This document shows positions 24,801 to 48,364 of a stretch of 64,000 bases of DNA, piece after piece. The stretch is from the NCBI GenBank assembly GCA_964035795.1, contig OZ038323.1, positions 7,975,227 through 8,039,226 of the forward strand. The letters are read 5' to 3'. Numbering within the stretch: the first letter of the stretch is position 1; each line of letters opens with the position of its first letter. Below the pieces are notes generated by a model. The model did no database searches. It was not told the origin of the DNA and saw only the letters and a program-made list of their open reading frames with translations. The position numbers were made by a program, and so were the translations under genes. The stretch comes from Pterobdella sp. o SKG-2022. Taxonomy: Eukaryota; Annelida; Clitellata; Hirudinida; Piscicolidae.

Positions 24801-27740
24801 GTATTTAAAATAGTAAAAATACAAAACATATGAAGCAGTTTAAATATTAAAGGTAAAAGCTTATTTAAACCACAAACAAATTTCTTCAAAGACATAAAAT
24901 AGAATCTCGTTAAAACATTAAATTAAGCGCTAGGCAAATTTATACATTAAACGCATCGAAAGACAAACTTGTTTGAACATTTAAATCTGGGACTCACAAA
25001 TTTATGCGTTAAATGCATAGAAACACAAGCGACAATGGCAAACCTTTGGATTGAAGACTTGATGTATAGAGACTCGTGTCAGAAGGCTCTGTTTGTCTGT
25101 GTTCTTTCGATGATTCGCCACCTTTCTGTTCGTGTGCTGGTATGTCTGGTTGTGTTTTTTTGTCTGTGTTCGTGTGTTGTTTTCACTTGTTTTTATTTCA
25201 TTCGTTTTAGTTGTTTTTTATGTTTAAGGTTTTTTAGTTAGGTTACTGTTTTAATTTCTTGATTTGTTTCTGCTTTTTATATTTTTTGATTGGTCTCAAT
25301 TTGTTTTAATGTCTCTGTTAGTTTGTGTGTCTTTGTTCTTACGTGTGCTTCTCACTGTTTGTCTTAGTTGTTTATGTTTAGTCTGTATACTTATATTTAT
25401 AAGTTTATTGATGATTTCATTAGTTTTTCCTCTTTCAGATACAAAAGTTGTCTTTCAATTATCTTATACGTTCTTTTATAACAACGTTATGAAGGAGAAT
25501 GGTCACTATTTTGCTTGGGGCTTTTATTTAGTTAAGTGTGTTTTATAATTGTTCATATTCTGTACTTTTTGTAGTGAAGGTTTGTTGCCTCTGTTAGGGT
25601 GTCGAAGTTGTAGATTTTTGCTGTTGTTGTGTTGTAGGGTTTTCTTGTGTTGTAGGATTTTTTTGTTGTGTTGTCGAATTTTGTTTTATGTCTGCTGTTG
25701 TAGTTTTGTATTAAGTTTTTTTAGTTTTGTGGGTTTGTATTTATGTAGTGTTGTGGTGCATTGTTGTTGAGTGTTTTGAAATTTTTCATCGTAGTTTCAT
25801 GCTGTGATGTATTTTTGACCGTATCATGGTGTGTTGTGTCATTATATTAAGTTGTCTTGTGTCGTTGTTATGTAGTTTTTATCGTTGTTATGTAGTTTTT
25901 ATTCTTGTAATGTGGTTTTTGTTGTTGTATTGTTTTTTTATTGTAGTGAATCGAACATTTAATTTAGAATTTTGTTTTGAAGTTTTTGGGAGTTTGACTT
26001 GACTTTAAAATATCTTATTTTTATTTAAAGAATAATAACTTTTAAATAAGAATACTTTCTAGTATGACAAACACTAAGTTACATATAATTACATATCAGT
26101 ATACCACTTACTTTTGGAACTCTGGAAACGTCAACCATTTAAAGTTTTTCCAAGAGATGACCGCACCATGACTCTAGGTAAATTCCGGTTTGAAGGTTTT
26201 AGTTGTCAGTTTTAATATAACTTTGTTGGGCTTAAAGTTATCAGTACAAGTTATAGTTGAAAATTAAGTATGGCTTACATTAATTATTGAAACTATATTG
26301 GAGTATTGATCAATTAAATCCGTGAAGGTAGTGGAGTGTTTAAAAAAATAAACGGATAAAACTAAAGAGTAAAATAACGCTGCAGCTGTATAAAATCCAG
26401 TGGCAATAATTAATATATTGAAACTTCAACTCTCAACACAATGTTATATATACACATTCATTCACTAAATTGCTCTTTTGGGCGTAGAAATTTCCAGAAA
26501 TGTTCAATTAAGAGTTTTAATGAATATTTTTCATTAATTTTTAAATTAAATGTTTGATTTTTGAATTATGTTCAGTGTTTCTCGACTTTATAAATCAATT
26601 TTTCAAAAAAGCAATTTGTATGTCTTCACACACATATACAAGAAACAAACGCAAGCATATATGATTGACAAGTGATTCTCCTCCCTTTAATTTAACATCC
26701 ACCAATCGCTTTTTTAAAAATTTTCTAAACTTCTCTCTTATTCGTCAGTTGATTTTTTTTGATTTTAACAATAAATTACAACTTAAAAAATACTTTTTGT
26801 ATTAATTATTATTCTTTATATATTTTTTACTGAATTATTTTTTTTCAGAAAAACGAACAAAACTTAGAAAGAACAAAGCGGACTGTTTTTTTTCAAAAGT
26901 GCATGGTTGCACTAGTGGTTTGAATGCATAAACACACTTCAAATAAAACACTGGTCATAACCAACTTAATTACCTCATATCCATCTCAATAATAATTTTA
27001 CCTATCTTAATAATAATCCCATTCATTTTATTAATAAAAAATTTATTTTTCATTTTATCTTTGTCTTGGTTTTATTTTACATCGTTGTAGCTGTCGTTTT
27101 TAGTTTTTTTATCAGAGTTGTTTGAAAGTGCATTCAAGGAATAGTTGAAGAAGAAATGAAAGGAAAATTTTCACCACGTAAAACTTCTCTAGCAAGTTGA
27201 TTTATTCAATTAAACAAATTTTTAAAAATAACTGAATTATTCATGAGCCAATTGAAATGTCTACAGAAGCAAATCTAAAAATAGTTATTATTTTGCTGAT
27301 GGAAAAGTTTAACAACTTTCAACTTATTTAACAACCCTTAACCACCCGATGATGGTATCAGTGAATATCAAAAAATTAATTTAATAAATATCCCAAACAT
27401 ACTGTTTTATCTATATTCACAACCTTTGCCTATTTCATAACCCAGGATGTATCAACCGGGGATATGGATACGTAGGGTAAAAAAAAATTTTAATTAAAAT
27501 TGATGATTTTATGTAAAATAAAACAAAGTTTAAAGAAATTAATTGTTTTTCATGCATTCCTTCACTTAATAAAGTTTCCTTTTGTGCTCAAATAATTTGC
27601 AATATTCTTTCATTTATTATTGCTGTAGTGTATGAGTCTGGAAATGGAAAAGATTCATTTTTTATTTACTGGAAACTTCAATAATAATTGGAGTTTTGTT
27701 TCTGATACGAGTAAAATACATTTAAATTAAGCAATATTTC
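16814..27740. other. 11-kb AT-rich region without recognised genes
   Basis: Starts upstream of the GATA ATG; a CAG just before base 16813 suggests a 5'-UTR intron, so some of this belongs to that gene. I found no exon with family similarity on either strand. Open frames here are T- or A-rich low-complexity peptides. Contents are mostly A/T homopolymer-rich DNA, an AT-rich trinucleotide run near 18825-18856, GT-rich sequence near 19860-20120 and small TTGTTATGTAGTTTTTAT repeats near 25860-25920. Regulatory elements of the GATA gene could lie here, but none is visible by eye. Confidence 0.4.
18825..18856. repeat. (TAG)n trinucleotide repeat
   Basis: About ten perfect TAG units in otherwise mixed AT-rich sequence. 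Confidence 0.95.
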
Positions 27741-28813
27741 GTTAAAATGGACAATTTCTCTTCTTCTCTTACATCACTCAACTCAGGCATGCCGCAGGGC
27801 TCTGTTTTGGGACCAATCCTATTCTCTCTTTATACATCACCCATTTGTAGCATTATTGTACAGCACGACTTGCTTTTTCATCAGTTCGCTGATGACATCA
27901 CTTTTTTCACCGGAGTCTCGCACCCAGCTCCTAGCCCCACTCTCCTTAAATTATCCAGTTCTTTTTCCGCTCTAAACTTCTGGTTTTTCCAAAGCCAACT
28001 GAAACTAAACCTTACTAAGAGTGAGGTGATGTTTGTCGGCAGCTCTCGTCTTTTAGCAAAATACAATCTTCCTTCTGTGGTAACTCTCGACGGCACCAGA
28101 CTTCCTATATCTTTCAAGCTCAAAATCTTAGGTGTCACCTTAGATTCAAATTTGAACTTTGCTCACTTTATTTCTCAAATAATCCAATCTTCCAATTTCC
28201 ATATCTATGCCATAAAACAAGTACGAAAATTCTTACCTCTTTCCACTGCTAATGCCCTCTTTATCTCACTAGTTCTTTCCAGCTTTGACTACTGTAATTC
28301 TCTCCTTTGCGGGCAGCCAAACTATCTTTTATGCAAACTTCAAGCCCTCCAAAACCACGCAGCCAAGACGGTTCTTTATGCTGATTATTTCAGCTCTTCC
28401 AGCGACTGTCTTGATTGTTTGCACTGGTTACCAGTCTCCCAAAGATGCAAGTTTAAACTACTTTGGCTCATTGCATGCACTCTCAAGCTTGAACAACCTG
28501 CTTATCTTTTTGATCTTTTGTCAATCAGACACACACGTTAACCACTCAGATCCTTGCATTCTGGTCTCCAACTTCATCAACCTGTTTCTTCAGGCTTGTT
28601 TACTAGTCGCTCTTTTTTCACCAGGCTCCACGTCTGTGGAATTCACTTTCTTCTAACTTGCACTCATCGCCTTCTCTCATGAACTTTCGCAAACTTTTGA
28701 AAACTCACTTATACCATAAACATCCCCAGTCATAATCTCTTACAAATCTTGAGCGCCTCTATGCAGTTTTGAATTGATAACTGTGAACTATAAAAAATCT
28801 TAATAAAAATAAT
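27741..28813 (+). mobile_element. 5'-truncated CR1/L2-like LINE
   Basis: The 3' third of a non-LTR retrotransposon: the second half of the reverse transcriptase, the C-terminal domain and a tail ending in AATAAAAATAATAATA. The element begins abruptly inside the RT domain, as expected for incomplete target-primed reverse transcription. An 8-base repeat, AATATTTC, at 27733-27740 and 28814-28821 may be the target-site duplication. In this AT-rich context an 8-base match is only weak support. Confidence 0.85.
27747..28731 (+). pseudogene. CR1/L2-like reverse transcriptase C-terminal part
   Basis: The frame to 28541 carries LNSGMPQGSVLGPILF, the active-site box FADDITFF, LKLNLTKSEVMFVGS, LKILGVTLDSNLNF, LVLSSFDYCNSLL, KLQALQNHAAKTVL and LDCLHWLPVSQR. 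This is the standard order for CR1/L2-type LINEs. After an in-frame TAA (28539-28541) the frame continues with LRSLHSGLQLHQPVSSGL. After a further frame change it ends PRLWNSL and NFRKLLKTHLYHK. One stop and one frameshift in about 320 codons indicate a fairly recent insertion. The start at 27747 is simply the first Met in the fragment and is not a genuine initiation site. Confidence 0.87.
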
Positions 28814-28821
28814 AATATTTC

Positions 28822-29839
28822 ATTGAATTAAAAAGTGGTACGTTTTATAAATAGTTGTCGTGTTGTGCTAATTAACGTAGCGATCAGATTTTTTAAGGAA
28901 ATGATTTTTATCGCCAAGAAATTTAATTTATTTTAATGGATTCTGATTGATAAGAGTTTCCCATAGAACTTGCCGAGCATTCTTGACGATTTTGAAGGCA
29001 CGTTTTTTTCACTGAAGGTAGGCATTAAGAATTCCCAAAAATTTGTCCCAAGTTTTTATATTGGCTCTTATCCTGATAATCTTTTTATAAAGTAACCTTT
29101 GACCACTTCAACATAGCATTTACACACAAAAATCTTTCACCCTTTAGGTGAAACTTTTATCCAATAAACTAACAGAACCTCAAACCAACCCAGATACAAC
29201 CCCTCATAGATACAGATAGCTTTCCATGGGTACCTCTTTCAAACCAACACACACCAGAGTTCTTTAACCTTAAAAGACACGGGCTGACTTCTAACGAATT
29301 ACGTATAACTATGGCGGATAGACAAGTATGGAGAAGAAATTACGTCATATTACCGAACTGAAGATCGGATGCACCACTACTCGTAGTCATTAAGCTACGA
29401 TTATAAATAATCGAATCACCAAGGCACCAATGATTGTTCAAGGTTTATTAATCACAATCCATTCCAGGAAGCGCATGACGTTTGAATTAGTCTTTAAAAC
29501 ACGGTTTGGTGGCCAAAAAGCTACTCGCCATTGAAGAAATACAGTTTAGTGGTTAGGTGAGTAAAGTTTATCTAAAAAATAAATGCATTAAGTTAAAACT
29601 CATTTAGTGTACAGCGATTTTAAGTAAAATATTAATATAAGGAAATTTACAATTGCAATCGAAATAATTGTTATCATAATAAACTACAAATGATCAACTA
29701 AAATTATACAAAAAATTTTAATGGATCCATATTCAAAGAGCATGAACGGCAAAAGCACAAAGACAAATAACAATTATGCAAATCTCTAACAATCCCGTGA
29801 TATGCCTCTCCAAAACTTTATTGCTTTACAGCTGCACAC
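28822..29839. other. Region between LINE and MDH 3' end
   Basis: No coding exon recognised. The right part is expected to hold the 3' UTR of the minus-strand MDH gene. A GC-richer patch at 29270-29420 might be an old repeat; I could not assign it. Confidence 0.35.
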
Positions 29840-32724
29840 TTAATCAGCAAGGGGGTTCTTGGCCAGGTATTCATCACCCTTCCTGATGTCCTTATGCAGG
29901 TCAGGGATGGCATGCTTGATCAAGTTCAACTCAAAATCTATGTACTTCTGCACCCCGAAATTCGTTTCAATTCCGTTTTTCTGTGGTTTTGATTGATTTA
30001 GAAAACTATTAATATTTCGTCATTACTGAATAACATCATCATCATCGTTTTAAATCCATCCCATAGTAGAAGGATCAGACATAATGTATGGCTGAATGCA
30101 CCCATGGGTATAAACCTCCACCCACCCCTAGCAGCACAGGCGAAGCAAAGTATTTAGCATCAGTGTTCTCAGACCGCACATAGGCACACTCGATCACTCC
30201 ATCTTCTCCGTGCAGAGCTTTCAACAAGGACGTCACAAAATGGTTGCCTGCGTACGACATCGATAAACTGGCCGAGCCCTGGTGTATGTGACATAATACG
30301 ATTATGAGAAACAAATAAAAAAACTTGAGTCCATAGTTAACCAAAATATCAAACACATAAACAACAATGATACTGACAGTGCCTGCCTTGGCTTCAACCA
30401 CTTCAGTTCCTGCGTTCTGAATCTTTTTCGTTATTGCCTCCCTCTCGTCCTGATTCATGTTATGTAAGTTTATATTACTCATGTAACTGAAACGATTATC
30501 TGGCTGAATAAGTAGTCAAATAACTTAATTGTTACTACTCGTTTAACATCTTCTGTCTTATTTACGTGAGGTTAGGTTGAAATTATTTTATTTCATTCTA
30601 CTCAAAACTTTGAAAACACACAACAAAACGGCATGAAGCACTCACATATGGAAAAGACACAGCAGGCTGGCACTGGGAGATGAGGGGAACAATGGTTTTG
30701 GCTGAGTGGCCACCAACAACTGGACACGAAACACTCTGTATCTTTAAGCCCTGGTTGGAGATTTCTAAATGATGAAGAAACTGCCAAAACAACTTTTATT
30801 AATAATAATATTATTAGTGGCAATAAAAATAATAATTAAAATAAGAAAAATAGCAATAATAAAGAATAATTCAAGTCATTCTCAGCACCTTAGCCTGAGC
30901 GATAAAAGTGTTAGCCCTCATGACGTCAAGAGTGGTAACTCCGAAGATCCTTCTCCACTCATACACACCCCTGTACTTAAATACTTCTGAAGCTATTGGC
31001 ACCAGAGAGTTTATCTGGTGGGAAGTTCGTGCAAGCAATCATGAGTGTTAATGTAAGATTTTTTTACGAAAAGCTTTGTGGTTTGGGTAAATAAATACTT
31101 TGTGTTAGTTTCCTTCATTATTGTTTTAGGCTACACTACGTCATAAACTATAATTAACTAACTGATCTAATTATATACTTCCGTACATGTAATTAATTTC
31201 TAAAAATATAATTAAAGGAGTTCCTACAATCAATCAATTTTTGAGAATTTGCCTTGATAGAGTTTTTATTGAAATATTTTTATGATTGAAACAGCAAAAA
31301 AATACAATTTTTGACAAGTTTAGCCTTATCATAACACTTGAGGGTTCAACCAACTAAGGAATGAATAAATAAGTGAACAAATATATGAATAGATCTTTGA
31401 TAGCTAAATTCGTACTATGGGTGTCACCACTTGGAATAAATAACTGATTGATAAAAGGGATTTGACTGATTTATTTATTATAAAGATTTACTTCACACGA
31501 ATGCCAGGTGTGGTATGTAACGTACTTTATGTAAGTTAAACATTGTTAAAAAATGATTTGATATGTTAGTAGCATTGTTTTATATCAAACCAATTGGTTT
31601 AAAAATTTTTTATTATTGTTATGAAAAAATACAAATCTTTTTTTGGGAAACTTCCAATTAACAATTATATTTTATGTACGCGACAGCTCGAAACTTTAAT
31701 GAAATATTGAAATAATATTTATTTTTCATGAAATTTTGCACTTCAGACTAATAGCTTACTAACACAAACACTGATCAAAATATGCTATTATATTATCCTT
31801 ATATAACAGTTTTTTTGGTCGTGTCTAACCCTAGAAAATGGGAATATAGAGACAACAAAAAAACATCAAATGAGACTTACAGGGTCTGATATGATACACA
31901 GCATTGACTCGGGACAATACTTAGCCACAGCATCTGAGAGATCTCGCACCACAGAGGCATTCATATGGAACAAATCATTTCGAGTCATCCCTGGTGTAGT
32001 TATTAGGTGAATGATTAAACTGATTGAGGTGAAAGGTGAAACTCTACTAAGTGTTATAGTGAAAAAAATTGTAAAGTTTTTTAGATTATGTAAATTTTGA
32101 TTGGATGATTTGTAGCTAGTGAAGTATTATTAGAGTGAGTTTAAAGATATGAAAATACTGGAATATTGAAAAAATGTACAGCTCCCAATCAGTATTGAGT
32201 ATGACTTGCTCTAAATGTTATTTTTTAAAATAGAACTCATAAAAATGGTCACCTGGTTTGCGCGAAACACCTGCTGTGATGAGAACTACTTTGGCGTCTC
32301 TTAAACAATCCTCTAATTGCTCAGATCCTAAGTAACCTTTGGTGTTCGAAATTTATTCAATATATTGTTTTTAAAACTTTTTTCATAAAGGTGAAAGAAT
32401 GTTGAATTCATAGTGTGATTAGGATGCATAAAAATTAAATTTTAAAAAGTGCTTGTCAAAAAAATATTTTTTCATAATCTTAAACCTGATACTTGAGCTT
32501 TTGTTGAGCAGTGACTGAGATCTGCTTGTAAGCCAGGAATCTATATAAAAAAAAATTTTAATTCAATTCAAAGATAGAATTAAAAGTATGGCTGGTATTC
32601 TGTCACAAACCTGTACAATATCATACAAAGCAAGTCGTGAAACAAGAGGGTTTAGCTTGAGGAGAAGGGAGAGTGACTGCCCTAGACCCCCTGAAGCTCC
32701 CAATACCGCTATTTTCGAATGCAA
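29840..32724 (-). CDS. Mitochondrial malate dehydrogenase (MDH2-type), first exon missing
   Basis: NAD-dependent oxidation of malate to oxaloacetate in the mitochondrial matrix (TCA cycle, malate-aspartate shuttle). Nine exons: 32724-32611, 32540-32486, 32336-32253, 31990-31881, 31014-30889, 30750-30646, 30449-30378, 30278-30126 and 29980-29840. Together they give 319 codons and a stop, with every phase in agreement. Key parts: the Rossmann loop [19 protein letters not shown], the substrate-arginine segments [29 protein letters not shown] (catalytic Asp) and [18 protein letters not shown] (catalytic His). Length and wording match the mitochondrial rather than the cytosolic enzyme. The exon for the transit peptide must lie upstream of 32724, probably before 33717, and was not identified. 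Introns are about 70 to 870 bases. The gene is divergent from NIPSNAP. Confidence 0.96.
30033..30066 (+). repeat. SINE-like fragment in an MDH intron
   Basis: CATCATCATCATCGTTTTAA followed by ATCCATCCCATAG resembles the start of the repeat seen twice in the ABCC gene (62357-62410 and 62696-62755). It is short and may be a 5' or 3' fragment. Confidence 0.4.
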
Positions 32725-33716
32725 CTGTAATAAAAAAAACTCTTTCAATATAATTTATCATTTATAAAATCTGATGTGAATTCTAAAAAAAATTATATAA
32801 TTATTTTTGAAGGGCATCTCGATTTGTTGAACAAGACGTATATTTTTCAAATGTTAAAGATTGACATCCTTAAAAATCGATCGTAACATTAACAATTAGT
32901 TTTAAATATTTGAAAAATCCTTAAAATTCGCATGTTCGATAAATTATTTTTGATTACCGACCTGGTTTGTTTTACAAAATTTTCTAACAGGTTTAAAACT
33001 ATGGATGATTTCACTTTTTGTAAAAGTATTTTTGATGGTTCTAGCAAAAAAAGACATGATGGAAGATATTTCAAGTTAATCAAAATACTTTATACTACTA
33101 AGCAAATGTCAAGAACGATCTTAAAAAGATTAAAAACAACAGGCATAACTACAAGCTAAAGCTAAGCTATGCTTTCAGTAACTTGTTTGATAAATCGTGA
33201 GCAAATGATAATTAAGGTGAATAATTATTTATTAAAATTCAAACTCAAATTTATTTTTTTAACTCTGAGATCTTTTGACTCACCAAATAAATTATACTAA
33301 TTATCTGAATTGTTAAGAAACTTTGAACCGAAGCACTAAAAAATTAAAAATTTAGTGAAAATACTTGAAATTAATATTTATATTTAATGGTTATTTTTCA
33401 CAACCAAGCGCTATTGTTGTTAAATACCATTGCCCTTGCAAAGTTTAAATTTCTGTAATTATATTTAAGAAAGCTACTGCATATTTCTCATGAGAAACTT
33501 TCAAATGATCTCTAAAACGTTGAAAAAATGTTTTGTTTTAAATTCTTTCAGCAGGTCATTCTTTTTTTCTAATGTCGATGTTTGAATTTCAATAAAGTAT
33601 ATACAACTTTCGTTAAGATATAATAGAAAAATTATTTGAACAACCGCTAATTTGAATTAGAAATTATTTAAAACTGAGAATGAAATCATTTCATATTTTA
33701 TTCACTATTTGTCAAG
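32725..33716. promoter_or_regulatory. Divergent region between MDH and NIPSNAP
   Basis: About 1 kb separates the first recognised exon of minus-strand MDH from that of plus-strand NIPSNAP. The missing first exons of both genes and a shared or paired promoter are expected here or, for NIPSNAP, within it. No clear core-promoter motif could be picked out by eye in this AT-rich DNA. Confidence 0.4.
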
Positions 33717-37915
<4,199 letters not shown>

Positions 37916-39794
37916 TCTTAAACGTTATCCAACATAGCGAAATGTTTTTCGCTCTATTAATCGAGTCTTTTTGCAATCTGAATTCACCTTTAATTGATAG
38001 TTTCTCAAGTTTGTGCTTTATATTTCATTTTTAGCATTTATATTTATTGAATATCATTGTCTGTCTTTTACATCAATTCTTTCGAAAAATTCTCGTTTTT
38101 ATTTCGGCGTTTTTTGTGTGTTTGATTTTGAATAAAAGCAGTTATAAATTTGTGTTGCATTGTAACTTTTAAGAGACATCATAAAAAAGACTTATAAGCA
38201 ATATTCAAAAATTTTTAACGTCGATTTATGAGCAAATTTAGTACATTTAATAATCAAAAATAGCTAGAATTTTCGGTAAGTATAGCCTTACCATGATACG
38301 TGCTGCATTGATTTCAGTTTATATAGTTAAAATTCAATGATTAACTTTTCATTAAGTTTACATTGATAGGGAAACAAAACAGTTTATAAATACCGCAAGT
38401 TTACGTCAAGTTATGAAGATACCAGTTTGTGGCTTAGTTCATGTTTCATTCGATATAACTTAAGGAATTTTCGAAACCAAAAGAATTTTAATGTATTTAT
38501 TAGTGACCTTTGTTTTTTTGACTACTAGCGTTTTTTCAGCTTTAAGAATTCACTAAAATTATTCTTTTTTCTTGTTTCTCCATCTTTTAACTCTCTTTTT
38601 ATCGAGTTTCTCGACACACTATCAACGCTTTTTTAGTATTTTCTTCCAGCCTAGAAATTCTTGTTTTAACTACTTTTAAGCTATATGCTTCATTACACCC
38701 TTGAATATCATATAAACATCCATGACAGACAATCTACACAGAAATGAGCTCATGCAATAGATGTTGTAGAAGCAGGTTTCAGCTGTTAATGAATTTTTTC
38801 TCGAATATTTTTTATATTTTAAACGTTTAATTATTATGTTAAGATAATAAATGCGTAAAAACCAACAAGATCTCAAAGAATTGGTGAGACAAAACGGAAA
38901 CAGAGGAAAAGGAAAAGGTGGCTTGATAACAGGGTCAGGTCAAAGTGCTATTTGCCCTAGTTTTGCAGAAAATTGCATCAATTTATTAACTATGTTCTAA
39001 AAATTTTACTCCATTTATTTTCTTTTATTAATATTAATTTTTAAAATTTGTTTTTTATTCGAAAAATTTTTTATGAAATATACATCAAAGAAGCCTTATA
39101 ACAGAATAGTAAAATTCTCATGGAAATGTACATCAAACAAGTCTTGATCAAATGAAAACATCGAAAATATAAATGTTCAAGTAACATCAATATCAAAGCA
39201 CGTGGTTTGTGTGAATTAAATATCAAATATTGATAGCCTAAAGTTTCAATTGAATTTCTAGCAGTCTAAAAATAGCCTACGTATGAATATTAATATCTGT
39301 AAAGTATATCAAAATATATGGACCACATTTGCATATGAATATATGAAATTATTTAAAAACCTATAAATAGTAATCATTTACATATAATTAAAAATACAAC
39401 AATAAGCAGTCTTAAATAGAATAAATAACATCGAAATAACAAATAGATAACAACGTTGTGACAATAGTATAACATCAATTGTGAGGAACATAACATAGAA
39501 CTCATATCAAACTCATTTTGTATAGCGACAGGGCACTTCAAGTGGAATTATAATACTTATGTATTACTTAGCACACGTCGGTGTATCAACCGAGGTAGAT
39601 TTCCCTGAAGTCTTACCAACAATCAATTTGATTTGAACAATATCTCTATAGTTAGAAAAAGTTATAAAAGATTTTTGTGAATTAGCAACAATTATTTGAA
39701 TATCTTAAACACGTTCATAACAACCATAACAATACTAAATCAAATCATGCCAAAACACCATTATTAAAACTCAAGCATCAAACTCCCACCCCAA
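37916..39794. other. Convergent intergenic region NIPSNAP/FES-like kinase
   Basis: Contains the expected 3' UTRs of the two convergent genes. No further coding exon recognised. The patch near 38880-38960 is A/G-rich and GC-richer but has no supported frame. Confidence 0.4.
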
Positions 39795-47761
<7,967 letters not shown>

Positions 47762-48364
47762 TCTAACCTTAGTGAATATTAATATTTTGAAATTATCTTT
47801 TAGTTACATATGGTTTCGTTAATTTTTTCATTTAGTTCTGTTACATGAAATGATAAGTTTGCAATATTTTTTTTCATGTTATAAAAAAAATTTGAAATTA
47901 AACATAAGTCATTACTACGTGTAAGCATCATTTTTTCAAATCTTAGAAAGAAAGCAGTATAAGCTACAATGTCGCATAGAAATTTCTAATTGTTGCTATT
48001 AAGTGATTTTTAAAAGTGAGATAAAGTTCTGAATCGATTAATTTTTGTTTGAACAGTGAAAACTATCCACTGTTTGAAAGAATAATATTGGAAAAAACAT
48101 CAAAAGCTAATTTTTTTTAATTTTTTGATAACTTGGAAAGAATTTTTTGGTAAAAAAATTTTATAAAAGTTTTTAAAATGGGTTTTTAAATATAAATTTA
48201 AATTAAAACATGCAATTTAAAATTTTTTTAAATAACTCCTGTAAATGATGGCAGTATAGTTCACGACAACCGTGGCATTTCGGTTCATTGCATAAGATAC
48301 TTTATTATCTTATAAGAAGTTTAAGTTTGAAAAAAAACAATTAATATATATTATAAAAACTGTC
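47762..48364. promoter_or_regulatory. Divergent promoter region, kinase and sugar transporter
   Basis: 603 bases separate the two initiation codons (47761 minus and 48365 plus), so both promoters and 5' leaders must fit here unless 5' introns exist. The sequence is AT-rich, with a GC-richer patch near 48250-48290. I could not assign a TATA or initiator element with confidence. Confidence 0.5.

Noticed and set aside
25000..25770. Cysteine- and valine-rich frames resembling secreted peptides
   Set aside because: T/G-rich low-complexity DNA, no signal peptide plus mature domain pattern, no splice or family support.
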